Source of the DNA: an uncultured Roseobacter sp.
Lineage (GTDB): Bacteria > Pseudomonadota > Alphaproteobacteria > Rhodobacterales > Rhodobacteraceae
Assembly: GCA_947501635.1 (NCBI GenBank)
Contig: CANMWT010000001.1
Coordinates: forward strand, 62,001-126,000
DNA length: 64,000 nucleotides
Direction of reading: 5' to 3'
Part shown: positions 1-8,187 of the stretch, piece by piece
Numbering within the stretch: position 1 is the first letter of the stretch
Layout: the number at the start of each line of letters is the position of its first letter
Position numbers and translations under genes: made by a program
Notes under the pieces: model-generated
Seen by the model: only the letters and a program-made list of their open reading frames with translations
What the model was told of the DNA's origin: nothing
Database searches by the model: none

Positions 1-498
1 ATAGATGCCGTCGGGCAGGGGCGCGCCGAGATCAGACAATCCTTGCCATTCATATGGCGCAGTGCCCACGGGTATTTGTTCGCGCTGGATTTCCGCTCCG
101 TCGGCGTTGTACGCGATCAGGACGGCTTCATCGGCGCCGGGCTCTGTTCGCGGTAGCACCGTAATTGGGCTGCCGTCATATGAAACGGCGACCGTCGTAC
201 GGGCCTCCATGCCAATCCAACCTGCCAACTGCCCGAAAGAGCCCGCGCCCATTTGCGCCCCCAGATCCGCCAGCAGGTCGTTTGACAGAACCTGTTGTTC
301 GACCATCGAAAACTGGGCCAGTTGTGCTGCGTACTCAGAGGAATCTATCGGTTCCAAAGGATCCTGATACTTTGCTTGAGCCGTCAGCATTTGAAGGAAG
401 GTTTCAAAATCAGATGCCAGTGCCGCCGCTGTTTCAGTGCGCGCGGCACTGTTTGCCGCTGTGGCTGGTGCCGCATTTTGCGTGGTCAGAATATCCAT
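1..498 (-). CDS. flgD: Flagellar hook capping protein FlgD (partial, cut by window edge)
   Basis: FlgD is the scaffold that caps the growing hook so that FlgE subunits can polymerise; it is removed when the hook is complete. The gene reads leftwards and only its first 166 codons are present; the C-terminal part lies outside the window. The product begins MDILTTQNAAPATAA and carries the conserved FlgD N-terminal core SDFETFLQMLTAQAKYQDPL followed by EYAAQLAQFSMVEQQ, then the start of the Ig-like cap region. The ATG at 498 is preceded by a purine-rich stretch. It follows fliK with only 9 nt between, so hook capping and hook-length control are co-transcribed. Confidence 0.93.
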   Translation of the reverse strand, partial: MDILTTQNAAPATAANSAARTETAAALASDFETFLQMLTAQAKYQDPLEPIDSSEYAAQLAQFSMVEQQVLSNDLLADLGAQMGAGSFGQLAGWIGMEARTTVAVSYDGSPITVLPRTEPGADEAVLIAYNADGAEIQREQIPVGTAPYEWQGLSDLGAPLPDGIY

Positions 499-507
499 AT
501 GAGTCCC

Positions 508-1980
508 CTATAGTCTGATGTCTATGCCAGTGCTCACAGCAACAGGAGGCACCAGTGCGGTTGAAGCGTCGGCTTCGTCTTGTTCGATCGTCAGAGTGGC
601 CGTGGGCTGCGCCTGTTCCGTTTCATCCGAAAAATTGTGCTGCGTTTCGCCCTGAGAGAAGGCAAAATTGATGTCGCTGTAACCGATAAGCTCAAAGTCG
701 CGCGCCAATTGGTCGATGTTTCGCCGCATCAGGTCCAGTGTTTCAGGACGTTCAACAATGACGCTGACGGTAATGCCAGCCTCGGCTGCAGAAATACTCA
801 TGCGTACACGGCCCAACTCTTTCGGATTGAGTGAGATTTCGACAGGTCGGTCAGGCTGCCGCTGCAACGCTTCTGCCATTTGTCGCGCGATCAGTACCGG
901 TGTCTCTGCGCGCTGTAGGATGTTTAGAGTAACGTTTTGCCCACTATGCTGCGGACCACGCGCATCGAAGGGGAGAGCAGCTTCCATGTCCTCGACGGCG
1001 GGGATGGTCAGAATACTGGGCTTGTCCTGAGATCCGAGTGACACCTGCTGTGCCACCGGCAGTGCCGGTGAAAAGATATGTGCCGCTGCATTTGTTGTGC
1101 GCGCGCGCGGCGCGGCTATGTCGGGAGGTGCTGTTGGCTCTGACCTCTGAGTTCTCTGTTCCGCCTTGTTCTTCGCGTCCGCAATGACCGTTTGGGGTGT
1201 TTGAATTGCTACGCCCGACGCTGCAGTCATCGCAACTGACACTGACGATGTCGCGCCTGATTGGGGGTCGAGCTTAGCCACTTGCACGTCTTTGCCGCGC
1301 GAGAGAAGGTCTTTCTCGACACCGGTTTGCGGAGAGTTCTGCAGCCCTGCTGTGCGCGCTGCAGTGTTTTCTAACGCTTTTGTTCTGACGACCGTCTCAG
1401 CCGTAGACAACTTTTGTGCTGGTTTGTTTTCTTTAGCACCCGCGTCTATCGGACCCGTGGCCGCAGTTGTCTTAGGCAAGCCCATAGCCGAAGGCGCCGC
1501 GTCACCGGCCGGTTTGAGACTGTTTGGCCGGACACTTTTTGTAAAGCTCGATGGCTGAATGGCATCGGCGCGGAGACTGGCACTTGCATCGCTGTCTTTC
1601 GCATCAGAACCTGTCGGCGCCGGGGCATTCGGGGCGTCAAATGACAGGCCCAAATCACGCGGTGGCGTATCTGTGGTGAGGTTTTCTTCGGGTGGTTCTG
1701 GATTGAGATCGGTAGTTTCCACCACGTCAGTACCCGGTGACGCTTTGGCAGACTTTGCATCTTCGCCATCTGTAGACGCTTTGGCGCTGGCAACGGTGTC
1801 ATCACCATCTTCCTGCTCCGGTACTGCGTCTTTGTATTCATCCTCAAATCCAGCCGAATCCGCCTTAGCACTTTTGCTTTGGGCATCAGGAGTTTCTTCG
1901 CTGGTTTTCTGACGCGCCGACTGTGCCGGAGACAGCGGCATTGGCATTTCAAGCATAGGAACCTCCGGGAGTTCTTCCAC
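508..1980 (-). CDS. fliK: Flagellar hook-length control protein FliK
   Basis: FliK is the secreted ruler that measures the hook and switches the FlhB export gate from rod/hook to filament substrates. The 490-residue product has a long low-complexity N-terminal two thirds rich in Ala, Asp, Ser and Thr, typical of the poorly conserved ruler part. A C-terminal Flg_hook domain lies at about residues 375-445 (NPKELGRVRMSISAAEAGIT, then ERPETLDLMRRNIDQLARDF), the part that talks to FlhB. The gene is first in the leftward fliK-flgD unit and is divergent from the rod-binding protein gene. Identity rests on the C-terminal domain and the context; the N-terminal part has no recognisable motif. Confidence 0.9.
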   Translation of the reverse strand: MEELPEVPMLEMPMPLSPAQSARQKTSEETPDAQSKSAKADSAGFEDEYKDAVPEQEDGDDTVASAKASTDGEDAKSAKASPGTDVVETTDLNPEPPEENLTTDTPPRDLGLSFDAPNAPAPTGSDAKDSDASASLRADAIQPSSFTKSVRPNSLKPAGDAAPSAMGLPKTTAATGPIDAGAKENKPAQKLSTAETVVRTKALENTAARTAGLQNSPQTGVEKDLLSRGKDVQVAKLDPQSGATSSVSVAMTAASGVAIQTPQTVIADAKNKAEQRTQRSEPTAPPDIAAPRARTTNAAAHIFSPALPVAQQVSLGSQDKPSILTIPAVEDMEAALPFDARGPQHSGQNVTLNILQRAETPVLIARQMAEALQRQPDRPVEISLNPKELGRVRMSISAAEAGITVSVIVERPETLDLMRRNIDQLARDFELIGYSDINFAFSQGETQHNFSDETEQAQPTATLTIEQDEADASTALVPPVAVSTGIDIRL

Positions 1981-2008
1981 GATTTAGACGCGTTATGACA
2001 TGAGTTGG

Positions 2009-2027
2009 TTACCGGTTCTTTACCGGT
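2009..2027. promoter_or_regulatory. Direct repeat TTACCGGT x2 in divergent fliK / rod-binding-protein promoter region
   Basis: Two copies of TTACCGGT start at 2009 and 2020, 11 bp (one helical turn) apart, in the 93-bp divergent intergenic region. Read as TTAC-N7-TTAC they match six of eight bases of the CtrA consensus TTAA-N7-TTAA. It is seen as a repeat; CtrA binding is inferred. Confidence 0.4.
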
Positions 2028-2073
2028 GCTGTGCCATTGTCGAAGAAAGTATTTTCAATTGGAGATAGCGATC

Positions 2074-2352
2074 ATGCAAAATATACACGCGCTGGCGCCC
2101 GGTGTGGAAACCAGGCCAATGTCGGATCGGGCGCTGTACGCGGCCGCCCAACAGATTGAAGCCAGTTTTCTTGCGGAAATGCTGAAGTCGGCAGGCCTTG
2201 GCAAAACAAGCGGCTCGTTTGGCGGGGGCGCTGGCGAAGATCAATTCGCGTCATTTTTGGTTCAAGAACAGGCTGGAATGATGGTGAAAGCCGGCGGAAT
2301 CGGACTGGCCGAGGCGCTTTTTTCATCGCTGAAGGAAAAGCAAAATGACTGA
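2074..2352 (+). CDS. Flagellar rod-binding protein (FlgJ N-terminal / CheL type)
   Basis: This 92-residue protein consists only of the rod-binding domain found at the N terminus of FlgJ. It carries the family signature AAQQIEASFLAEMLKSAGLG followed by FASFLVQEQAGMMVKAGGIGLAEALF. It is expected to act as the rod cap/scaffold in the periplasm. The muramidase half of classical FlgJ is absent and is probably supplied by the separate transglycosylase gene at 16347-17060. The ATG at 2074 is chosen because GGAGA lies just upstream and homology starts there; an upstream in-frame extension to 2005 lacks a ribosome site. The stop overlaps the next gene by 8 nt. Confidence 0.85.
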   Translation: MQNIHALAPGVETRPMSDRALYAAAQQIEASFLAEMLKSAGLGKTSGSFGGGAGEDQFASFLVQEQAGMMVKAGGIGLAEALFSSLKEKQND

Positions 2353-2704
2353 TCGCAGGACAGGCGATATTCTGGATGATCTGGATGAGTTGTTGGAGGC
2401 TGAAAGGCAGGCTCTGCTTAGTGGAAACCTTGAAAAAATTGGGCGCCTTGTGGATCGAAAGGAGGCATTGATTGACGAGCTGTCGCTGGTCGATCTGTCT
2501 GGTGCTGTTGAAGTGAAACGGGTTTCAGCCAGTTTGCGACGCAATCAGGATCTGCTGGATCACGCTCTTGCAGGCATTCGCGATGTTGCCCGACGTCTTG
2601 CCGCGATGCGGCAGGTTCGGCGCAATCTGGATACTTATGATGCTAACGGCAGCAAGCGATCGATTCCATTTTCGCAAAACGGGTCACTGGAAAAGCGCGC
2701 ATAG
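2345..2704 (+). CDS. FlgN-like flagellar chaperone
   Basis: The 119-residue product is helical and charged (DILDDLDELLEAERQALLSG, then GRLVDRKEALIDEL), the pattern of FlgN, the cytoplasmic export chaperone for the hook-filament junction proteins FlgK and FlgL. The C terminus ends in a Tyr-containing basic tail (NLDTYDANGSKRSI). The gene overlaps the rod-binding protein gene by 8 nt and precedes flagellin, so it is translated in a flagellar operon. FlgN family members are short and weakly conserved, so the name rests on length, predicted coiled-coil shape and position; a generic flagellar coiled-coil protein cannot be excluded. Confidence 0.65.
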   Translation: MTDRRTGDILDDLDELLEAERQALLSGNLEKIGRLVDRKEALIDELSLVDLSGAVEVKRVSASLRRNQDLLDHALAGIRDVARRLAAMRQVRRNLDTYDANGSKRSIPFSQNGSLEKRA

Positions 2705-2910
2705 CGCCAGTTTTGTTAAAATGTGAGGCAGAGAGCTCGGCGCAATTTAGGGGTCGTTAGGGATTGCAGGTCATGGTGTAGGTGCATTCGAGGTCGAATG
2801 GCGCATTGCCTTAAAGCGGCAGTTGCATTGGTCAGAAAGACAGTTCTTGCCGGGCGGGTGATCGCCGGGCGCAATCCACGCAAAGCGTGAACGATCAAAG
2901 GAACATGCTT

Positions 2911-4221
2911 ATGTCAAGCATTCTTACCAACAACAGCGCAATGGTCGCGCTGCAAACACTCAAGTCCATCAACATGGATCTGGGCAAAGTCCAAAGCGAG
3001 ATTTCTACAGGTAAAACTGTAGAAAGTGCCAAAGACAACGCAGCCGTATGGGCAATCTCCAAAGTCATGTCGTCCGATGTCGAAGGCTTCAAGGCGATTT
3101 CCGATTCGTTGTCACTTGGTCAGGCCACCGTGGGTGTCGCTCTGGACGCCTCGGAAAGCGTCACTGACCTCCTGACTGAGATCAAAGGCAAAATCGTCAA
3201 CTCGCAGGAAGAAAACGTTGACCGCGCCAAGATTCAGACTGATATCAAAGCGCTAAGCGACCAGATTTCGTCGATCGTCGGCGCTGCGCAGTTCAACGGG
3301 CTCAACCTGTTGAACGACTCTGGCATTACTCTCGAAGAGCAGAACGCCAACATTCTGTCCTCTCTCGACCGCGCCGGCGACGGCACAGTCAGCGCGAGTG
3401 AAATCAGTGTATCTCGTACCGACCTTGGGACGAGCAAGGCACAGCTCTCTGCAACGGTCGCCGTTGCCGGTGGTGCTGAAGGCGGCACAGCCGTTGCTGC
3501 GGGAACCACGCTGAATGATACGGGCGCAACCCTCGCGATCGTGGCCGCAGGTGACAACGTGGCAACCGAAGGCGGAACCGCGTTCAGCCTTCGCCTGACG
3601 GGCGCATCTGCGGATGGTGTGTTCACGCCTGCTGACTTTACGACCGGCACGGCAACCTTGGCGTCCGATATCGTCTATGTTGCGAAAGAAGGAGATACAG
3701 CTCGCGATATCGGAGAGGGTTTGAAAGCAGCCTTTGACGTCTGGCGGCTTGAAAACAATGTGACCACAGATCAAATCGACCTGCAGGTTACCGACACAGG
3801 ACTGACAGCGACATCCGATATGACGGACGCCAATGACACAATCGCCTTGGGGATTGACACAGTTGCCGCGGCGACAGGTCAGACGAACAAGGGTGCCGGC
3901 GCCCTGGCGGCTCTCGGTGCAATTGATGTTTCAACAGATGAGGGTGCAAATCTTGCGCTGGAAGCGATTGAAGGTCTGATCCAAACCTCGATCGATACGG
4001 CGGCCGACCTTGGCTCCAGTGGACGCCGGATTGAAACGCAAGCAGACTTCGTCGGTAAACTGACAGATAACCTGACATCAGGCATTGGTGCCCTGGTCGA
4101 TGCAGACATGGAAGCGGCTTCTGCAAAATTGCAGGCACTACAGACACAACAGCAGCTTGGTGTACAGGCTCTGTCCATCGCAAACCAGGCGCCACAGACC
4201 ATCCTGTCGCTGTTCCGGTAA
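2911..4221 (+). CDS. Flagellin (filament subunit)
   Basis: This is the filament subunit, exported through the flagellar type III gate. The 436-residue product starts MSSILTNNSAMVALQTLKSI and has the D0/D1 N-terminal helices, then NGLNLLN at about 130, a long variable centre (about 150-340) and the matching C-terminal helix ending LGVQALSIANQAPQTILSLF. The centre is Gly/Ala/Thr rich, has no Cys, and is larger than in many short roseobacter flagellins. The stretch D153-R-A-G-D157-G-T-V-S-A-S-E164 looks like an EF-hand calcium loop. Start 2911 is chosen over upstream ATGs because AAGGA sits about 7 nt before it and flagellins begin at this Met. A 206-nt leader separates it from the FlgN-like gene, and flaF and flbT follow. 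Confidence 0.95.
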   Translation: MSSILTNNSAMVALQTLKSINMDLGKVQSEISTGKTVESAKDNAAVWAISKVMSSDVEGFKAISDSLSLGQATVGVALDASESVTDLLTEIKGKIVNSQEENVDRAKIQTDIKALSDQISSIVGAAQFNGLNLLNDSGITLEEQNANILSSLDRAGDGTVSASEISVSRTDLGTSKAQLSATVAVAGGAEGGTAVAAGTTLNDTGATLAIVAAGDNVATEGGTAFSLRLTGASADGVFTPADFTTGTATLASDIVYVAKEGDTARDIGEGLKAAFDVWRLENNVTTDQIDLQVTDTGLTATSDMTDANDTIALGIDTVAAATGQTNKGAGALAALGAIDVSTDEGANLALEAIEGLIQTSIDTAADLGSSGRRIETQADFVGKLTDNLTSGIGALVDADMEAASAKLQALQTQQQLGVQALSIANQAPQTILSLFR

Positions 4222-4228
4222 AATAGCT

Positions 4229-4263
4229 TCGGGGGCGCGTTACGGCGTGCCCCCGATCCTTTT
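4229..4263 (+). terminator. Terminator/attenuator between flagellin and flaF
   Basis: An 8-bp perfect stem, TCGGGGGC (4229-4236) with GCCCCCGA (4249-4256), is followed by TCCTTTT. It lies 7 nt after the flagellin stop and 27 nt before flaF. It fits an intrinsic terminator or a partial one that lowers flaF/flbT output relative to flagellin. Confidence 0.75.
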
Positions 4264-4289
4264 CAATACGTTAGATTGAAGGTCGCCAC

Positions 4290-4661
4290 GTGAACATTTA
4301 CGCCCAAGCACAACGTGCATATGCGCCAACACAGGCACCGGTTCGGACTGCACGCAGCACTGAATATGAAGTCATCGCGCGCATCTCACACCGTATGAAA
4401 CGTGCGCTTCAAAACGACGATTTTGTTGCTTTGGCAAGTGCTGTCCACGAAAACAACGAGCTTTGGTCAGCATTTGCAGCGGACGCTGCAAACCCCGGTA
4501 ACATGCTACCGGACGAGCTGCGGGCAAAAATTATCTACCTGGCCGATTTCACACGTCTGCATTCTCAAAAAGTCCTCCGCAAGGTCGAGAGTGCCGTACC
4601 CTTGCTCGAGATTAACTCGGCTATACTGAAAGGCTTGAAGAATGAGGGAGGCGCACGATGA
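4290..4661 (+). CDS. flaF: Flagellar biosynthesis regulator FlaF
   Basis: FlaF is an alphaproteobacterial protein needed for flagellin translation and secretion; it works against FlbT, which shuts flagellin mRNA off. The 123-residue product begins MNIYAQAQRAYAPTQAPVRT, the typical FlaF N terminus (xxAxxAYxxxxxxxxTxR), followed by ARISHRMKRAL and the helical half ending AILKGLKNEGGAR. No membrane segment is predicted. It lies behind the flagellin hairpin and overlaps flbT by 4 nt (ATGA), so the two regulators are made together. Confidence 0.92.
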   Translation: MNIYAQAQRAYAPTQAPVRTARSTEYEVIARISHRMKRALQNDDFVALASAVHENNELWSAFAADAANPGNMLPDELRAKIIYLADFTRLHSQKVLRKVESAVPLLEINSAILKGLKNEGGAR

Positions 4662-5062
4662 GCGGTCTGGTTCTCAAGCTGAGCCCGAAGGAGCGGGTGC
4701 TTATCAATGGTGTCGTCATCGAGAATGGGGACCGGCGCAGCAGGCTCGCCATCATGACGCCAGACGCGAATATCTTGCGCCTGCGCGACGCCATTCACCC
4801 AGAGGACGCAAAAACGCCTGTTCGCAGGGCTTGCTTTGCTATGCAATTGGTTCTGTCTGGTGACAAAAGCCCGCAAGACGCGCATCTACCGCTGCTTCGC
4901 CAGATTGAGCAACTTAGCCAGGTCTTTACAGATCCAGATAGTAGAAACGTCTTGGCTGAAGCGACAAAGGGCCTTGTCGACGGACAACATTATCGCGCTC
5001 TCAAAGCGCTGCGGGCATTGTTGCCGCGTGAAGACCGGTTGCTTGCCGCTCGGCCAAACTGA
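4658..5062 (+). CDS. flbT: Flagellin translation repressor FlbT
   Basis: FlbT binds flagellin mRNA leaders in Caulobacter and relatives and couples filament synthesis to hook completion. The 134-residue product has the family start GLVLKLSPKERVLINGVVIENG followed by TPDANILRLRDAIHPEDAKTPVRR and ends with a helical tail. It overlaps flaF by 4 nt and the following DUF1217 gene by 1 nt (TGATG). The 206-nt flagellin leader upstream (2705-2910) is the likely target region; that is inferred from the family. Confidence 0.93.
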   Translation: MSGLVLKLSPKERVLINGVVIENGDRRSRLAIMTPDANILRLRDAIHPEDAKTPVRRACFAMQLVLSGDKSPQDAHLPLLRQIEQLSQVFTDPDSRNVLAEATKGLVDGQHYRALKALRALLPREDRLLAARPN

Positions 5063-5850
5063 TGTTTACACCGGTTATTCCTTCTACGGGGCTTGCGGGC
5101 TGGCGGTTTTTGCAGCGTACCTATGATGACCAATTTACGGCGTTCAGCCAGTCGTCGCAATTAACACGCGCGACGGATTACTTCGCTCAGAAAATTGCAG
5201 GCATTTCTTCAGCAGAGACTTTGGTCGCGGATCGCCAGCTTCTCGAGGTCGTGTTAGGCGCTTTTGGCTTGCAAGATGACATCGACAACCGGTTTTTCAT
5301 TCGAAAAGTCCTGGAAGAAGGCACCACAAATGAAGATGCGCTGGCAAACCGCTTTTCGGATACGCGTTACAAGGATCTGTCTGCCGCTTTTGGCCTTGGA
5401 CCGGGCGAAGTGCCAAAAATTCAGGACAATGATTTCGCCCAGAACATCATTGACCGGTACCGCGCAAACAGTTTTGAAGTGGCGACAGGTGCCCAAGACG
5501 ACTCGATGCGAATAGCGTTGTATGCGGGACGTGAACTGCCAGAGCTTGCACTCGATGATATGTCGAACGACGCGAAATGGTTCACCATCATGGGTCAGCC
5601 ACCTCTGCGTGCGGTTTTTGAGAAAGCGCTCAACTTGCCGTCGGCATTCGGCCAAATCGATGTCGACCAACAATTAGTCGTCTTCAAGGAACGGGCCCGC
5701 GCGGTATTTGGAAGCGATGAGGTTAGCCAGTTCGCTGCCGCTGACACCATAGATGAGATTGTAACCAAATACGTCGTGCGCAATCAACTGGAGAGCTTCA
5801 ACTCCGCGTCGTCGTCAGCTTCAATCGCGCTTACACTGTTGCAGGCATAG
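5062..5850 (+). CDS. DUF1217-type flagellar protein of unknown function
   Basis: The 262-residue product resembles DUF1217 proteins, which occur in flagellar clusters of alphaproteobacteria but lack a known role. Seen in it: GLAGWRFLQRTYDDQFTAFS near the start, the central DDIDNRFFIRKVLEEGTTNE and RFSDTRYKDLSAAFGLG, and a C-terminal QLESFNSASSSASIALTLL tail similar to axial-protein ends. It has no signal peptide or membrane segment. It is translationally coupled to flbT (stop and start share one A) and convergent with fliI. The axial-like C terminus suggests an exported or filament/hook-associated protein, but that is inference. Confidence 0.75.
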   Translation: MFTPVIPSTGLAGWRFLQRTYDDQFTAFSQSSQLTRATDYFAQKIAGISSAETLVADRQLLEVVLGAFGLQDDIDNRFFIRKVLEEGTTNEDALANRFSDTRYKDLSAAFGLGPGEVPKIQDNDFAQNIIDRYRANSFEVATGAQDDSMRIALYAGRELPELALDDMSNDAKWFTIMGQPPLRAVFEKALNLPSAFGQIDVDQQLVVFKERARAVFGSDEVSQFAAADTIDEIVTKYVVRNQLESFNSASSSASIALTLLQA

Positions 5851-5889
5851 ACAACAAATGTGGCTGGTTTCATATCGGCCAGACTTGCA

Positions 5890-7254
5890 TCATGCTGCCG
5901 AGTGCGGCCTGCCTTTGGGTGCGAAAGCAGAGACGTTGCTTCTGCGAAAGGCCAGTTCAAGCTGAGAGAAACTGTTCTCGACACTCTGGTCTTCGGTTTT
6001 TGCGAGATACGCTTCTAACTCGGGCCACAACTGCACCGAATCATCAACATCGCTGTCGCTACCAGACGTGTAGAGACCTGCCCGGATCATCAACGCATTC
6101 TGTTCATAAACCGATATGTGTTGACGCACTCGTGCAATCATGGCGTTTTCCTCTCGCGTAGCTGCCTTGGGCAGGCTGCGAGAAACAGATCGCAGAACAT
6201 CAATCGCCGGGTATCTGCCCCTTTCCGCAATTTCACGACCCAAAACAAAGTGCCCGTCAAGAACACCTCGCAAAATATCGGCAATTGGCTCATCCATATC
6301 AGATCCCGCAACCAAAACGCTGAAAACACCGGTAATATCGCCCTGACCTCTCTTGCCCGGGCCTGCTCTTTCGCACAAAGACATGATGAGATGGGCCGTT
6401 GATGGGGGGAACCCGCGCAACACCGGCGCTTCGCCAGACGCGATGGCCACTTCGCGATGGGCTTCGGCAAAGCGTGTTATTGAGTCTGCCAGCATCAGGA
6501 CAGATTGACCCTGATCTCTGAAATGCTCGGCTACTGACATCGCAGTCCAGGCGCAACGCCGCCGAATAAGAGGCGACTGATCCGACGTCGCGCAGACAAC
6601 GACAGCTCTTTTCAGCCCTTCCGGCCCTAAAACGTCTTCGATAAAGTGACGCAGTTCGCGACCGCGCTCGCCAATCAGCGCGACGACGACCACATCCGAT
6701 ACCATGTTTTGTGCGAGATGGCCCAAAAGGCTCGACTTGCCCACGCCTGATCCAGCAAAGAGACCAACGCGCTGGCCGCGCGCGATCGGTAGAATTGTAT
6801 TTAAAACAGCCAATCCTGTGTTCAACCGCTCGCCCATCGCGCGTCTGGCGGAAGGCTCTGGCGGCGCGGCGCGCAGACTGCGAGCCTGTGCACCACGTAG
6901 CAGCGGCTTATCGTCCAGCGGATGGCCGAAAGGATCGATTACTCGGCCGATCCACCCGTCGGATGGCGCAATCCCTCTGGTCTCCAGAAGGGCTGCCCGA
7001 TCATTGAGGGCAACACCCTCAGGCTCTTGATCAGGAAGAACAATTATGTCTTTGCGGTCCAGCTGCAGAACCTCTCCTGACAGCGGTTCACCATGTCTGT
7101 AAACAACGACGAGGTCACCTATCCGCGCTTTCCCGGAAAGCCCGCTGACATGGATGACGCCCCCCTCAACACGGCGAACTCGCCCGATCGAACGCACAGG
7201 GTTCAGTTCAGTGATTTGAGCCGTCAGGCCGTCGAATGGAATTGGCTTGTTCAT
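5890..7254 (-). CDS. fliI: Flagellar export ATPase FliI
   Basis: FliI is the hexameric ATPase of the flagellar type III export apparatus and works with FliH and FliJ at the base of the motor. The 454-residue product has an F1-beta-like fold: N-terminal barrel, Walker A (GSGVGKSS, about 168-175), the conserved GERGRELRHFIED, and Walker B region SVLMLADSITRFAEAHRE. The ATG at 7254 has AAAGGA six bases upstream; an upstream GTG at 7278 is in frame but has poorly spaced signals. It stands alone on the minus strand, convergent with the DUF1217 gene and divergent from flgB, unlike the usual fliH-fliI-fliJ order. Confidence 0.95.
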   Translation of the reverse strand: MNKPIPFDGLTAQITELNPVRSIGRVRRVEGGVIHVSGLSGKARIGDLVVVYRHGEPLSGEVLQLDRKDIIVLPDQEPEGVALNDRAALLETRGIAPSDGWIGRVIDPFGHPLDDKPLLRGAQARSLRAAPPEPSARRAMGERLNTGLAVLNTILPIARGQRVGLFAGSGVGKSSLLGHLAQNMVSDVVVVALIGERGRELRHFIEDVLGPEGLKRAVVVCATSDQSPLIRRRCAWTAMSVAEHFRDQGQSVLMLADSITRFAEAHREVAIASGEAPVLRGFPPSTAHLIMSLCERAGPGKRGQGDITGVFSVLVAGSDMDEPIADILRGVLDGHFVLGREIAERGRYPAIDVLRSVSRSLPKAATREENAMIARVRQHISVYEQNALMIRAGLYTSGSDSDVDDSVQLWPELEAYLAKTEDQSVENSFSQLELAFRRSNVSAFAPKGRPHSAA

Positions 7255-7298
7255 GTCATTCCTTTGTTTGCTGCTCACCCTTTCTAAAGGAATCGGAG

Positions 7299-7313
7299 TT
7301 AAGCCTTGGTGAA
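7299..7313. promoter_or_regulatory. CtrA-like site TTAA-N7-TGAA between fliI and flgB
   Basis: In the 81-bp fliI/flgB divergent region the sequence reads TTAA, seven bases, TGAA. This matches seven of eight bases of the CtrA consensus TTAA-N7-TTAA. The site lies 22 bp upstream of the flgB start. Binding is inferred. Confidence 0.5.
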
Positions 7314-7335
7314 ATCACATGAGGGAGAATCCCGG

Positions 7336-7734
7336 ATGTTTGAAAATTTGGAAATTTTTAGGATGTCGCATGCGATGGCAGTGCACGCGGGTCACAAGCA
7401 GGCCGTTGCCGCGCAGAATGTCGCGAATGCGGATACACCGGAATATAAAGCACGCGATATTGTCGACTTTGCCGTAACTTACGGCGGCAATGGGGCATCC
7501 ATTGGCACCTTGTCGCAACGCGCCACCCGCGCCGGACATATGAATGGGGCCGTTGAAGGGCAGATGGCAGAGCCGTTTGTCGACCCCAACGGCATAGGTA
7601 CGCCCAACGGCAATACAGTGTCTCTTGAGAATGAAATGCTGAAGTCCCTCGATGCAAAACGCCAACATGATAGAGCGCTGGCAATATATAAGTCCTCACT
7701 TGGCATGCTGCGCAGCACGTTAAGCCGGTCTTGA
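7336..7734 (+). CDS. flgB: Flagellar proximal rod protein FlgB
   Basis: FlgB forms the base of the periplasmic rod together with FlgC, FlgF and FliE. The 132-residue product begins MFENLEIFRMSHAMAVHAG and has the rod/hook family motif QAVAAQNVANADTPEYKARD, ending with the C-terminal D0 helix (AIYKSSLGMLRSTLSRS). Start 7336 is preferred over the in-frame 7306 because GGGAGA lies upstream and FlgB proteins start here. It is the first gene of a tight nine-gene rod/ring operon ending at 11977; flgC follows after 10 nt. Confidence 0.94.
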   Translation: MFENLEIFRMSHAMAVHAGHKQAVAAQNVANADTPEYKARDIVDFAVTYGGNGASIGTLSQRATRAGHMNGAVEGQMAEPFVDPNGIGTPNGNTVSLENEMLKSLDAKRQHDRALAIYKSSLGMLRSTLSRS

Positions 7735-7744
7735 GGAGTGTGAC

Positions 7745-8137
7745 ATGAGCGAGTTTTCAAAATCTCTGGATGTTACAACAAGTGGTTTAAAAGCCCAGGC
7801 AACGCGCCTGCGGCATCTTTCTGAGAATATTTCAAACGCTGACACGCCCGGATATCGCAGAAAAACAGTCGCGTTTGAGACGGCGTTCAACAGCGGCAGC
7901 CGCGTTACATCTGTTGAAACCAGCCGGGTGCGGCTGGACCGTTCCGCCTTGGAGCGCGTTTATGATCCCACGCATCCGATGGCCGACGAGAATGGGTACT
8001 ACGACGGCTCGAATGTCGACCTGTTGATTGAGCTTAGCGACGCCCGAGAAGCGCAGCGCAGCTACGAGGCAAACCTCAAGGTTTTTGAACAAACGCGGAA
8101 AATGTCCGGCAGTCTCATGGAGCTGTTACGTAAGTAA
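7745..8137 (+). CDS. flgC: Flagellar proximal rod protein FlgC
   Basis: FlgC is the second proximal rod subunit. The 130-residue product has SLDVTTSGLKAQATRLRHLS followed by ENISNADTPGYRRK, the N-terminal rod signature, a central NVDLLIELSDAREAQRSYEA that is diagnostic for FlgC, and the terminal helix. A GAGGAGTG ribosome site precedes the ATG. It is second in the flgB operon. Confidence 0.94.
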   Translation: MSEFSKSLDVTTSGLKAQATRLRHLSENISNADTPGYRRKTVAFETAFNSGSRVTSVETSRVRLDRSALERVYDPTHPMADENGYYDGSNVDLLIELSDAREAQRSYEANLKVFEQTRKMSGSLMELLRK

Positions 8138-8187
8138 AAAGTACCACGTGCCGAGGCTAAGCTTTCGGTTTTTAAAGGAGATCCAGA

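Noticed and set aside
2746-2760. TTTA-N7-TTAG in the flagellin leader as a CtrA site
   Set aside because: Only six of eight bases match and the position within a 206-bp leader is not distinctive.
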